From assembly GCA_028278645.1 (NCBI GenBank), contig JANQDZ010000041.1, positions 1-64,000 of the forward strand: a stretch of DNA of 64,000 nt. Direction: 5' to 3'. This DNA comes from Longimicrobiales bacterium. Its GTDB lineage: Bacteria > Gemmatimonadota > Gemmatimonadetes > Longimicrobiales > Gaopeijiaceae. The notes under the pieces are model-generated. The model had not been told where the DNA came from and did no database searches. It saw only the letters and a list, made by a program, of their open reading frames with translations. Shown here in pieces: positions 17,365 through 25,837 of this stretch (within the stretch, counting starts at the first letter, position 1; each line of letters starts with the position of its first letter). The translations under genes were made by a program, and so were the position numbers.

Positions 17365-17592
17365 CTATGTCTGCTCCTCGTAGAAGTTGATCTTCAGGTA
17401 CTCTTCCTTTTTTTTGCGCGGATAGGGGTCCAGGAGCATGGCGAAGCCCATCCCGGGAAGAATGGAAAAGAGGAAGAGGATGGCTTGTTGGCCGAAGCTG
17501 AACGGCCGAGCCGAATCTTCGAACGTTTGGGCCACGGTGAAGGCGATGACGGCTCCGAAGAGGACTGCCAGAATGGGGGTCCGTTTGAGCAT
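17365..17592 (-). CDS. Small two-helix membrane protein
   Basis: A 75-residue protein with two transmembrane helices (about 5-22 and 34-51) and a charged tail rich in Lys and Glu (RKKKEEYLKINFYEEQT), which suggests a cytoplasmic end that may contact a partner. ATG 17592 follows GGAG five bases upstream; a longer frame reaches 17688 but has no site. First gene of the four-gene unit running to 14195. I do not recognise it. Confidence 0.55.
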   Translation of the reverse strand: MLKRTPILAVLFGAVIAFTVAQTFEDSARPFSFGQQAILFLFSILPGMGFAMLLDPYPRKKKEEYLKINFYEEQT

Positions 17593-17706
17593 CTCCACTC
17601 CGATGGGTGAGAAGAAGGGACATCGGGTCAGCCACGGGACTACGGAAAAAGCCTTCCCAATAACCGCAGGAAGACTGTTGCCGGTCAAGAATTTTTCTTT
17701 TCGAAA

Positions 17707-17737
17707 ATTATATAGACTGGTAAGGTGGGCTTTTCAA
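17707..17737 (-). promoter_or_regulatory. Probable promoter of the four-gene unit
   Basis: On the minus strand TTGAAA (17737-17732) and a perfect TATAAT (17712-17707) are 19 bases apart, long but workable. Transcription would begin near 17700, about 108 bases before the first ATG at 17592. The leader contains an AATTTT/AAAATT inverted repeat. Confidence 0.5.
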
Positions 17738-17753
17738 GGATCCCGTTCTCGGC

Positions 17754-19277
17754 TCAATCGGAACTACCGGCCATCTGCCTCAGCCGGGCTGCTTCGGCCC
17801 CCACGATCCTGCGAGCCCTCCAGTCTGCAAGATTCCAGTTTCGCCAATCCCACTCTCGGTTCGGCCCCCACCGCCTGAGAAGCGCCTGGGCTATTTCGGC
17901 TTGGCCCGCGTCAGTCAGCTTCCCGATCCGTTCGACCAGGACGGGAGTCGCATCGCTCCCGAGGCTGGCCAGGTACGTAACGTCCAGCCGAGTCCCCGGG
18001 TCGGGCTCACTCACCCTCGCGGCTTCCGCGCGGTCCAAGTGGCTTCGGGCCACATGGGCAGTCGGATTCAGGAGGTAGAGGCACAGGATCAAGCCGAATC
18101 CGCTCAGCACCGCTCCGAAAACGAACGGGCTCCGTCTGCCCTTCAGAACTGTGGCTCCGAACCACACCACCAACAGGGCCAACCAGATGAGTATGGCAGT
18201 GGCTATGAACCGGTCTTCGCTGAGACCGTAGGCGTCAAGGTAAGCCCGCATCCGTTGAATCGCCGAAGCCACGATTGCCAGGAGGAGCACCAACTGGATC
18301 CCGGCGAGGGCCTTGAAGCTCCATCCGGCAGATTCGTCCCGTTCACCCAGAAGGCTGTCTGTGGCCAAGAGCCACGGAAGCCCCAGGGCCGTGGCCACCA
18401 CCAGTTGGAAAAAGCCCTCCCGGGCGTAGGCCGCATAGGTCAATCCCGGCGTGACCTCCACCGTCTCAGCCCCGCCGAAGAGATAGCGGAACTGCACGAC
18501 TACAAAAACAAGGAAAAGAACGTCCACCAGTCCGAGTGCAACGGCGACCTCACCCTTCCTCAGGGCCGGGGGTTGCCAGCCAAATTCCCGCAGGCTAGTA
18601 AGCCGGGTGCCGGAAGAGAACCCTGTGAGGTATCCGCAGGCGAGCCAGGAGAGGACGGCCACCACGGAGAGGTGCGATGCGAACGACGCGAGGTCGATCC
18701 GCACGAAGTCCCCCAGGATCTCGGCAAAGACCGGGTCCGCCGAAAGGAAAAGGGCGCCGAAGATGCTCAGAGGCACCGCGGCCAACAGGACTCCCAACAC
18801 TACTGAGCGAGCGAGGGTACGAGCGGTCTGCTTGGATTCCTCAGCCCCAACGGTTTCCCACTGAGATCGGTTGAGAAGTCGGGCGGAACCCAACGCAGCA
18901 TGAATCCCGGCGGCAAGTGGGGCTTCCAGAAGATCGGCCACCCCCGCGTTTCGGATCCATGCGCTCCCGGCGCGGAGGGCGGGAAAGGTAAAGGCAGTCG
19001 CCGCCGACACGAATGCCAGGAACCGAAGAACCTCCGACCCTCTCCAAAGAAGACCGGTCCCCAAAACGATACCCACCGCGATCCAAACCAAGGCTTCCCG
19101 GCTCAGACGGCTGCCTCCGTTCAAGGCGACGATGCCGATCGAAGCGCCCAAGCCGGCGAACAGAAGGGTGAAGTTGAGGCCGGGGCTTCCTGGTGCTCGG
19201 AGGAGGAAGTCACCCGCGAACCCCATTCCCACCCCGGCAGCCAGAATCGCGGTAACAGGCAGCTTCTTCGGGATCAT
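17754..19277 (-). CDS. DUF4173-type polytopic membrane protein
   Basis: A 507-residue integral membrane protein with about ten to twelve helices. [17 protein letters not shown] is the block best known from the DUF4173 family; a second block is [16 protein letters not shown]. The C-terminus leaves the membrane near [20 protein letters not shown] and forms a helical tail of about 90 residues ending in [20 protein letters not shown]. Function is unknown. GAGGAGG lies seven bases before the ATG at 19277, and that ATG overlaps the TGA of uppS by four bases, so expression is coupled to uppS. Confidence 0.7.
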   Translation of the reverse strand: MIPKKLPVTAILAAGVGMGFAGDFLLRAPGSPGLNFTLLFAGLGASIGIVALNGGSRLSREALVWIAVGIVLGTGLLWRGSEVLRFLAFVSAATAFTFPALRAGSAWIRNAGVADLLEAPLAAGIHAALGSARLLNRSQWETVGAEESKQTARTLARSVVLGVLLAAVPLSIFGALFLSADPVFAEILGDFVRIDLASFASHLSVVAVLSWLACGYLTGFSSGTRLTSLREFGWQPPALRKGEVAVALGLVDVLFLVFVVVQFRYLFGGAETVEVTPGLTYAAYAREGFFQLVVATALGLPWLLATDSLLGERDESAGWSFKALAGIQLVLLLAIVASAIQRMRAYLDAYGLSEDRFIATAILIWLALLVVWFGATVLKGRRSPFVFGAVLSGFGLILCLYLLNPTAHVARSHLDRAEAARVSEPDPGTRLDVTYLASLGSDATPVLVERIGKLTDAGQAEIAQALLRRWGPNREWDWRNWNLADWRARRIVGAEAARLRQMAGSSD

Positions 19278-20116
19278 GATCCGGCCTCCTCGGCACGGTC
19301 TGAGTGGTTTGGTTTGAAGCCGGCTGTGGAAGTGAGTCCCCCGAACCGTCGATCCCGGGCCAAGAACACCCGGACGGCGGCTTCGAGGTCCTTGGCCGTG
19401 AAATCGGGCCATGCTTTGTCCAGGAACATCAACTCGGCATAGGCAGACTCCCAGAGTAGGAAGTCGCTCAATCGGTGCTCCCCGCCGGTGCGGATCAGGA
19501 GGTCCACGTCCTCGGGGCCAGGAGACGCGTTCATGGCTTTTGCCAAGGCGGCTCCAAACCCCTCCCGGGAGGGAATGCCGTCTTTATCCATTCCAGCCGC
19601 CGCGGCGACCAGGGCATCTCGCGCCGAGTAGTCGATGGCGATCCGCAGATGTAGACGGTCGCCCTGTCTGGTCCTGTACTCAACCGCCGCTATGGTGTCC
19701 CCGAGCCCAGCCGGGAGTCGGTCCCGTCGCCCGATCACGTTTAATCGCACTCCATTCTCCACGCACCGTCCGCACTCCGAGTGCAGGTGACTCCGGAAAA
19801 GCCGCATTAGGTGATCCACCTCGGTCCGCGGGCGCTTCCAATTGTCGGCGGAAAATGCATAGAGGGTCAGCGTTGTGATCCCTAAAGCCGGAGCAGCTTC
19901 CACCGTCCGGCGGACCGCCTCGGCCCCCGCCACATGTCCCGCGGTCCGGGGGCGCCTGCGTCTCTGAGCCCAACGACCGTTCCCGTCCATGATGATAGCC
20001 ACATGGAAGGCATCAGGCCGCGACTCCGGGTCCAGCATCCCGGCGTCCTGAGTGCCTGTGCGGGTGCCAGGATGGCGGGTTGGGGCTATCCTCCGTGTCA
20101 AAGTACTTGAAACCAT
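19274..20116 (-). CDS. uppS: Isoprenyl transferase (undecaprenyl diphosphate synthase)
   Basis: A 280-residue cis-prenyltransferase that extends farnesyl diphosphate with isopentenyl diphosphate to the lipid carrier for wall polymers. [10 protein letters not shown] (41-50) contains the catalytic Asp at 44; [24 protein letters not shown] and the late [24 protein letters not shown] and WPDF blocks are all present. A 26-residue disordered leader precedes MLDPE; the ATG at 20116 has GAGGTGA close upstream, but initiation at MLDPE (20038) is possible. The gene overlaps the membrane-protein gene downstream by ATGA. It is not in the usual cluster with cdsA and dxr. Confidence 0.9.
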   Translation of the reverse strand: MVSSTLTRRIAPTRHPGTRTGTQDAGMLDPESRPDAFHVAIIMDGNGRWAQRRRRPRTAGHVAGAEAVRRTVEAAPALGITTLTLYAFSADNWKRPRTEVDHLMRLFRSHLHSECGRCVENGVRLNVIGRRDRLPAGLGDTIAAVEYRTRQGDRLHLRIAIDYSARDALVAAAAGMDKDGIPSREGFGAALAKAMNASPGPEDVDLLIRTGGEHRLSDFLLWESAYAELMFLDKAWPDFTAKDLEAAVRVFLARDRRFGGLTSTAGFKPNHSDRAEEAGS

Positions 20117-20156
20117 AAAGTCACCTCGCAAATAAAAACGGAGTGGGCCGATCGAA

Positions 20157-20480
20157 TCACTCCCGGACCCGCTCGATCAACGCTTCCATGTGATCCAGAT
20201 ATCGTTCTAAGGCCTTCCGACCGGCGGACGTCAGCCTGTAGTCGGTTCGTGGGATCCGTTTATCGAAGGACTTCGTGACCTCTAAATATCCAGCCTCTTC
20301 AAGGCGCCGGGCGTGCACGGAGAGGTTTCCGTCCGATGTCTCGAGTCGCTCTTTGAGCTCGTTGAAGGTGAGAGATTCTTCGACGGCCAGGGCGCTCACG
20401 ATCCCCAGGCGTACCCGGCCGTGAATGACCTGATCGAACCCGACCGGATTGGTGTCTGTAAGCTCGGCTGCCGGGCGCAT
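20157..20480 (-). CDS. Winged-helix transcriptional regulator
   Basis: A 107-residue regulator: [20 protein letters not shown] starts the winged helix, [24 protein letters not shown] is the recognition region, and [23 protein letters not shown] is the wing and dimerisation helix. This is the small MarR/PadR-like type that often sits next to a membrane protein. The frame could start at a GTG at 20543, overlapping the upstream gene, but ATG 20480 has GGAG upstream. Together with the membrane protein 20536-21147 it is likely one operon, probably controlling its own promoter (see 21185-21205). Confidence 0.75.
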   Translation of the reverse strand: MRPAAELTDTNPVGFDQVIHGRVRLGIVSALAVEESLTFNELKERLETSDGNLSVHARRLEEAGYLEVTKSFDKRIPRTDYRLTSAGRKALERYLDHMEALIERVRE

Positions 20481-20535
20481 TTTTGTTCTTCTCCCGGGCC
20501 GTGGGGCGGATCCCTCTTTCCGGGACCGGGCGCCC

Positions 20536-21147
20536 TCAACCACCGTGCCGCCTGGCTATGATCGTCCCAAACACCACGTGAAGCCCCCCGAAGCCTATCG
20601 CCATCAGGATGTCCCCGGCGTTTGGTGCCAAAAACAATGCCAAAGCCCCCAGGACCATGAAACACACACCCATCAAAGGTACCGCCCGGACGGAGAATGT
20701 GCCCCCCGAGACCACGGCGACTCCGTAGAGGAGGAGCCAAGCACCGGGGATCAGGTCTGTCGTACCGGTCTGCCAGAGAGCCAGGGTGAGGGCGATCCCA
20801 GCGAGGGCGGGAGGGGTGAACCCCAGCAGGACCTTCCGCCCGGTACCCGAAAGCACTGGGAGATCGAAGCGGCGCGCTTTCCGTTCGATGGCCCAGGCGC
20901 CGAGGGCGGCCGCCACCACGGCCTCTACGGCCCAAACGCCGAGCCAACCCTCGGCTGTCCCCTGGCTGACAGCAATTGCCGTTGCCGCCAGAGCGGTGAT
21001 CCCCAAAGCCACGCCGCCCCAGCCTGGAACTGCCGTGAAAGTGTTCCCGTTCTCCATCGTTTGGCGGATGAAGCGTAGATCTTCCATCGCCCGATGACTG
21101 ATGGGGATGGGATCCGATGGAGGATTCACAGGGGCCGGCCTCGTCAT
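20536..21147 (-). CDS. Membrane protein paired with the winged-helix regulator
   Basis: A 203-residue protein. A short soluble part (HRAMEDLRFIRQTMENGNTFTAVPGW) precedes about six transmembrane helices. Such proteins are often found beside this type of regulator, but their role is unknown to me. Its ATG has no Shine-Dalgarno sequence and lies only about eight bases from the -10 element, so it is likely translated from a leaderless mRNA. Base use and length give no sign of decay. Confidence 0.7.
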   Translation of the reverse strand: MTRPAPVNPPSDPIPISHRAMEDLRFIRQTMENGNTFTAVPGWGGVALGITALAATAIAVSQGTAEGWLGVWAVEAVVAAALGAWAIERKARRFDLPVLSGTGRKVLLGFTPPALAGIALTLALWQTGTTDLIPGAWLLLYGVAVVSGGTFSVRAVPLMGVCFMVLGALALFLAPNAGDILMAIGFGGLHVVFGTIIARRHGG

Positions 21148-21155
21148 AATGATTA

Positions 21156-21184
21156 AATATCGCGATTTACATTGGTGTGGTCAA
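21156..21184 (-). promoter_or_regulatory. Promoter giving a leaderless transcript
   Basis: On the minus strand TTGACC (21184-21179) and GATATT (21161-21156) are 17 bases apart. The start codon of the membrane protein is at 21147, eight bases past the -10, so the transcript would begin at or next to the ATG. Confidence 0.6.
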
Positions 21185-21205
21185 GTACTTTAATTAACAA
21201 AGTAC
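21185..21205. promoter_or_regulatory. Palindromic operator candidate
   Basis: GTACTTT (21185-21191) and AAAGTAC (21199-21205) form a perfect inverted repeat with a seven-base spacer directly upstream of the -35 box. The winged-helix protein made from the same operon is the obvious candidate ligand. Confidence 0.5.
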
Positions 21206-21432
21206 AGATCTGCGTCCACCCAAGCTGGGGAGGAACCGGTTTTCCCAATAAGGTTCTTAAGAATAGGTGGATGAACGAAGCCCGGGGTGCTCCCGGCGGG
21301 AGTCTATCCGGGGTCTGGTTCCTGTCTTCCTTCCCGATTTTCTGCAACCGCACGGTTCCCCTACGGACGCACCCCCTCCCGTTGCTCCTGACCGGCCCCT
21401 AAATTTTCGGTCCTCTTCACACCGAACAAAGG

Positions 21433-21879
21433 ATGCCGATTTTGAACACGCCCGTCTTCCTCATCGTTCTCGCTGCATTGGGGGGCGTCGCCGGTACCCT
21501 CCAGGCCCAATTCATGGGCGTGCTGGACAAAAACATCGGGACCTTGGAGAGCGTGTTTATCACCTATGGGGGAGGCGGCCTGGCCATCGGTCTGACCATG
21601 CTTTTTCTCAGGGGAGGAAACCTGGGCGTGTGGCATACCGTCCCCTGGTACACACTCCTCGCAGGACTGCTTGGACTGGCGGTTGTGGGGATCTTGGGTT
21701 TTGCAGCTCCCCGGATCGGCCTTGTGCCGGTCATGACCCTCTTTGTGGCATCCCAATTCATCATGGCTGCGGCTCTGGACCACTTCGGACTGCTCGGGGC
21801 CGAGATCCGACCGTTGGACCTAACACGGATATCGGGAGTGGGGGTGATCCTTTTTGGGGTTTGGCTGGTGGTCCGGTGA
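21433..21879 (+). CDS. DMT-type inner-membrane exporter, YdcZ family
   Basis: A 148-residue membrane protein with five helices, of the YdcZ (DUF606) branch of drug/metabolite transporters. TLQAQFMGVLDKNIGTLESVFITYGGG is the typical N-terminal repeat (internal split), and LGFAAPRIGLVPVMTLFVASQFIMAAALDHFG the C-terminal family block. Such proteins usually act as pairs or dimers; only one is present here. The ligand is unknown. ATG 21433 is used. It converges with the membrane protein at 22003-22650. Confidence 0.8.
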   Translation: MPILNTPVFLIVLAALGGVAGTLQAQFMGVLDKNIGTLESVFITYGGGGLAIGLTMLFLRGGNLGVWHTVPWYTLLAGLLGLAVVGILGFAAPRIGLVPVMTLFVASQFIMAAALDHFGLLGAEIRPLDLTRISGVGVILFGVWLVVR

Positions 21880-22002
21880 GGTAGTCGCGCGGTCGGAAAG
21901 TGCAGCCTTCAGACTTTCCAGGTGCCCCATGATGGCAGGTCCAGTGAGAGTCACCTACGCGTCGTTTATTTTTCGGCTACGACTGATCCTGCGGTGCCCT
22001 AT

Positions 22003-22650
22003 CTACTCGGCCGTGTCGTCCTTAGGCGCTGTGATCTCCAGGCGGACCGTCCGAGTCGGTTCTGAAGCCTCCTCCTTCCCCATAAACTTGAGCATCCACC
22101 CGCCAACCACCGAGGCGATGATGATCCCCGCCAAGGTAGCAATAATGGATTCCTCCCCGAGGTAGCTTGTCACTAGAGCGGATGCCACGGCAAAGCTCGA
22201 CCAGAGCCAGATCACGTCGATGACGTACGGGAGAAGGGCTCTCTCCTTCTTGTGGGACATGACCAGGCTCAGTGACGCACCTGCCAGGAGGATTGCGGCA
22301 AGGGCCGTTGATTCCTCACTGAGATATGGGCCGTCCATGATTCCGGCTATGGTACCGAGGGCCCCGCCGAACGCGATCCCAAGCCCTGTACGGATCAGTG
22401 AACGAACGCGCGGAAGCCGTACGGGGTCGGGAGCAGCCTCTTCGGGTGCTGACTTTTCCTTTCCGAACTCAGCGAGGGCCTGGGAGAACGCCGCGGGGGA
22501 CACGCCGACCTCCATTGCAGCTTCCCTTACCTGCTCCACGGACACCCGGGCGTCCCTGACACCATCCAGCTTGATGGCCCTTTCGAGGATTTCCGCTACG
22601 TCGGCTTCCCCCAGGACCTGATCGCCCGTGGGCTTTTTCTTCTCGGACAT
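22003..22650 (-). CDS. Membrane protein with soluble N-terminal domain, unknown
   Basis: A 215-residue protein: a soluble N-terminal helical part (MSEKKKPTGDQVLGEADVA through VSVEQVREAAMEVGVSPAAF) that looks like a small regulatory or adaptor helix bundle, then four transmembrane helices (about 100-195) and a charged tail KEEASEPTRTVRLEITAPKDD. GGAGG lies ten bases before the ATG at 22650; the longer frame from 22707 lacks a site. No family known to me. Confidence 0.55.
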   Translation of the reverse strand: MSEKKKPTGDQVLGEADVAEILERAIKLDGVRDARVSVEQVREAAMEVGVSPAAFSQALAEFGKEKSAPEEAAPDPVRLPRVRSLIRTGLGIAFGGALGTIAGIMDGPYLSEESTALAAILLAGASLSLVMSHKKERALLPYVIDVIWLWSSFAVASALVTSYLGEESIIATLAGIIIASVVGGWMLKFMGKEEASEPTRTVRLEITAPKDDTAE

Positions 22651-22917
22651 GGGCCGCGCCCCTCCACTCTCACAGAACTTCGAGCCAGAATCACGACGAA
22701 GGTGCATGAAATCTGGCGCCCAGGCCAGAGTCTATTCGACCCCCCCCGCGATAGAGGTAGGAGTTCCCGTTCGGACAGGGGTGGACGCGTTCGGGATCCC
22801 TCACCAAAAAGGTTGCTTGGATGGCGTCCCGACCCAACCCTTAAGCCCATTGTTGCCAACCGGCCTGCGGGCGGATCCGACGGATTCAGCCGGCCATCCC
22901 AACCGAGGAGTTGATCG

Positions 22918-24090
22918 ATGCCTGGAAAACCCTGGAAAACAACCTCTGGATTTGCGGCGGCCGGTCTACTGTTCTCTCTCCCGGGTTGTTCAGGCACACC
23001 GGCCCAGGAGGTAGGTGTGGCAGGGGACGGCAATCTTCAGGGTGCGTTGGAGGAGATCCGGGCCGAGCACAAGCTCCCAGCCCTGGCGGGGATGTTGATC
23101 GTGGGAGACGAGATCGTGGAGATCGCCGTTGCCGGGGTCCGAGCAAAGGGCGACCCGACCCCTGCGTCGGTGGATGACCAGTGGCACATCGGGTCCAATA
23201 CGAAAGCCATGACAGCCACACTGGCGGGCATTTTTGTCGAAAAAGGTCTGATCGAGTGGAGTACGACGATCGAGGATGTCTTCCCGGAGCTTGGGGGAGA
23301 GATCCGACCCGAGTTCCTGGATGTACGGTTGGACGAGCTCCTGTCCCACACCGCTGGAATCAGCAACAACGTTGGGGAGACACCCTTCTGGCAGATCGCG
23401 TGGGAGTCCGATGCCCCCATCATCGAACAAAGGGACGCCTGGCTCCCTCAACTCCTTTCTCTCGAATCCGGCGCCGAACGTGGAGCGTACTCCTACTCAA
23501 ATAGCGGGTACGTCGTGGCTGGGGCCATGTTGGAGCGACTGACCGGAGATTCTTGGGAGACGTTGATGGAGCGGGAGCTGTTCCTCCCTTTGGGGATGAA
23601 CGGGGCCGGATTTGGACCTCCGGGAGATGAAGAAGCCTCAGCGGATCAACCCAGAGGACACCAGGGTGAAGGCAACTCGGCGCGGCCCGTGTACGGGGAC
23701 AATCCCCCCGCCCTCGGTCCTGCAGGGACCGTGCACGTTCCTCTTCCAGAACATGCTCAGTTCTTGATCGCCCACATGAAGGGCGCCCAAGGGGTGGATG
23801 GACTCGTAAGCGCGGGAACGTTCGAGAAACTCCACACGCCGTTCCCGGAAACGAGCTATGCCCAGGGTTGGGGGGTGGCGGAGCGGGAGTGGGCCCGGGG
23901 CGCCGCGTTGACGCATAACGGCAGCAACACACTTTGGTACCACACCGTTTGGGTGGCCCCGATGAGGGACATTGCCATTGCGGTGGCCACGAACGTCGCC
24001 GGGAACCACACGGCGGAGGTGGTCGATGGGGCGGTGGGTATGATTCTACGTCGATTCGAAGCTTCGGTGGGATCGGGGGGCGGGTCCTAA
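22918..24090 (+). CDS. Class C beta-lactamase-like serine hydrolase lipoprotein
   Basis: A 390-residue exported serine hydrolase of the beta-lactamase/penicillin-binding-protein family. MPGKPWKTTSGFAAAGLLFSLPGC is a lipoprotein signal (lipobox Cys 24, shown in two parts here by residue 20 and on). The catalytic set is SNTK (Ser 93, Lys 96), YSNSGY (Tyr 192 to Asn 194) and a late HNGS in place of KTG. D-aminopeptidase, esterase and beta-lactamase roles are all possible; SxxK plus HxG fits peptidases and esterases at least as well as lactamases. GAGGAG precedes the ATG by seven bases. Confidence 0.8.
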   Translation: MPGKPWKTTSGFAAAGLLFSLPGCSGTPAQEVGVAGDGNLQGALEEIRAEHKLPALAGMLIVGDEIVEIAVAGVRAKGDPTPASVDDQWHIGSNTKAMTATLAGIFVEKGLIEWSTTIEDVFPELGGEIRPEFLDVRLDELLSHTAGISNNVGETPFWQIAWESDAPIIEQRDAWLPQLLSLESGAERGAYSYSNSGYVVAGAMLERLTGDSWETLMERELFLPLGMNGAGFGPPGDEEASADQPRGHQGEGNSARPVYGDNPPALGPAGTVHVPLPEHAQFLIAHMKGAQGVDGLVSAGTFEKLHTPFPETSYAQGWGVAEREWARGAALTHNGSNTLWYHTVWVAPMRDIAIAVATNVAGNHTAEVVDGAVGMILRRFEASVGSGGGS

Positions 24091-24278
24091 AAAAGATCGG
24101 GACCAATACCCGACTTCGATGGACGTTCCATCTGCTGGGAGACCTCTTCCTGGTCTACAATTACAATGCCGTGGACGAAAGCCAGGACCCGGACACCCCC
24201 GGTTCAGGCCTGAATCGCGGTAGACGCTGGGTCCTGGATGGGTCCCAACTCATGCTGAAGGTCCAGTACGCGCTCTGA
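24091..24278 (+). pseudogene. 3' remnant of a DUF5916 gene
   Basis: Right after the serine hydrolase stop, in another frame, IGTNTRLRWTFHLLGDLFLV and YNYNAVDESQ then DGSQLMLKVQYAL end in a TGA. NTRLRW.F..L.DLFLVYN and a final L-K-YA strand are characteristic of the C-terminal end of DUF5916 outer-membrane-type proteins, such as the complete one at 59889-62477. The upstream 800 residues are missing. It is a truncated copy whose 5' part was probably replaced by the serine hydrolase gene. Confidence 0.5.
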
Positions 24279-24340
24279 TATTGAAGGCTGGTCGGGAAGC
24301 TTCGCGCCCCGACCGACGCCCAATTCTAGGGAGGACTCTC

Positions 24341-25768
24341 ATGAAGCTCGTTCACACGCCCTGCCTTCTGTTCGCCTTGACGCTTTTGGGCGGCACCACT
24401 TCGCCGGCTTTTGGGCAGGAGAGGGTTTTCGACCCGGAACGGCGACTGGCCGAGCTCGGAATCGAGTTACCCACGCCGCCTACCCCCGTGGCCAACTATG
24501 TGAACGGGGTGCAGACGGGAAATCTGATCTTCCTGGCGGGGAAAGGGCCCAAGTACCCGGACGGGACCGAGTTGCATGGCAAGCTCGGGGCTGAAGTGAC
24601 CATAGAGGAGGGGTACGAGGGCGCGCGAATGACGGCCATCAATCAATTGGCCGTGCTCAAGGCCATGCTGGGAGACCTCTCCCGGGTGAAACGGGTGGTG
24701 AAGGTCCTGGGAATGGTGAACTCCGCTCCCGACTTCGTAGAGCAACCGGCAGTGATCAACGGATTTTCCGACCTCATCGTAGAGGTTTTTGGTGACCGCG
24801 GCAGGCATGCCAGGGCAGCGGTGGGGATGGCGTCGCTACCAAGAGGCCAGTCCGTCGAGATCGAACTTGTGGTAGAGGTGGAGCCTGAGGCCGTCGTGCG
24901 AACGGCGCCAGGAGAGGAACCGCTCGATTTGACCTACTTCGGCTGCGCCGGCTGGCGGATTATGGACGGCAATGTGGTGGTCCTCGTCGACCCCTACATC
25001 TCCCGGTTGAACTACGGGGCCGGGGGTCACCCCGATGACAATCGCACCCATTTTGCCCGGACCGACCTGGCCTGGTCGGACACGGCCCTCATCGACTCCC
25101 ACGTCACCGAAGCCGACTACATCCTGATAACCCACAGCCACTTCGACCATCTAGCCGACGTTCCCTATATCGCCAGGAAAACCGGAGCCAAAGTCATCGG
25201 ACACGAAACCGCCAACTCGATCCTGAGAGCCTACGGGATCCCAGACGAACAGCTCTACACCGTGAAGGGGGGGGAAGACTACCAGTTCGACAGCTTCTCC
25301 GTACGCGTGGTGCCCAGCCTCCATTCGGCCCTGAACGAAAAGCTCTACTACGACTCACGGAGGTACGACGAAGGTTCGAACCTGAAAGCACCGCTCCGCA
25401 TCAACCAGTTCATCGAGGGTGGCACCCTCGCCTTCCTGGCCCGTTTCGATCGTCACACGGTGCTGGCGATGGGAGGTATGAACTTCATCGAGCGGGAGTT
25501 CGAGGGCCTCGAGCCGGATATCCTGTTGGCGGGAATCAACGGCTCACGTATCGGACTCTACGATTATGATAGGCGTTTGTTGAAGGCCACGGGTTTCCCG
25601 CAGGTGGTTCTTCCGACCCACTGGGACAACTTCCGCTATCCCTACGGGTTTTCGCAGCAGGCGAACATCGAGAGGAACATCCTTCCGTTCATCGAGACTG
25701 TGAGGAAGATCTCTCCCGAGTCGACCGTGATTACTCCGGTGCACCTCGAACCAATAAGGATCCGTTGA
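24341..25768 (+). CDS. Secreted fusion of RidA-like and metallo-beta-lactamase-like domains
   Basis: A 475-residue protein. Residues 1-25 are a signal peptide ending near AFGQE. Residues 36-180 form a RidA/YjgF domain: NLIFLAGKGP (61-70) and ARAAVGMASLPRG with Arg at 158, the place of the Arg that binds enamine or imine acids in RidA. From about 196 a metallo-beta-lactamase-like domain (UlaG type) follows, with LTYFGCAGW, VDPYIS and HSHFDH at 265-270, and a late PTHWDNFRYPYG. The fusion of a deaminase-type domain and a hydrolase in one exported chain is unusual; it may act sequentially on one substrate. ATG 24341 has GGGAGG six bases upstream. Confidence 0.8.
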   Translation: MKLVHTPCLLFALTLLGGTTSPAFGQERVFDPERRLAELGIELPTPPTPVANYVNGVQTGNLIFLAGKGPKYPDGTELHGKLGAEVTIEEGYEGARMTAINQLAVLKAMLGDLSRVKRVVKVLGMVNSAPDFVEQPAVINGFSDLIVEVFGDRGRHARAAVGMASLPRGQSVEIELVVEVEPEAVVRTAPGEEPLDLTYFGCAGWRIMDGNVVVLVDPYISRLNYGAGGHPDDNRTHFARTDLAWSDTALIDSHVTEADYILITHSHFDHLADVPYIARKTGAKVIGHETANSILRAYGIPDEQLYTVKGGEDYQFDSFSVRVVPSLHSALNEKLYYDSRRYDEGSNLKAPLRINQFIEGGTLAFLARFDRHTVLAMGGMNFIEREFEGLEPDILLAGINGSRIGLYDYDRRLLKATGFPQVVLPTHWDNFRYPYGFSQQANIERNILPFIETVRKISPESTVITPVHLEPIRIR

Positions 25769-25837
25769 TGGCCCGCCGGATCCTTCTATTTTTGTTCTAG
25801 AAGATTCCCGGAAAAAATCTCCCTCTGGAGGAAATTC

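Noticed and set aside
17901-18806. Plus-strand frame of about 300 codons opposite the DUF4173-like gene
   Set aside because: Low-complexity, highly polar product antisense to a clear membrane protein.
22918-24090. True class C beta-lactamase (antibiotic resistance)
   Set aside because: SxxK and YxN are shared with esterases and D-peptidases and the KTG box is replaced by HNG, so resistance is not supported.
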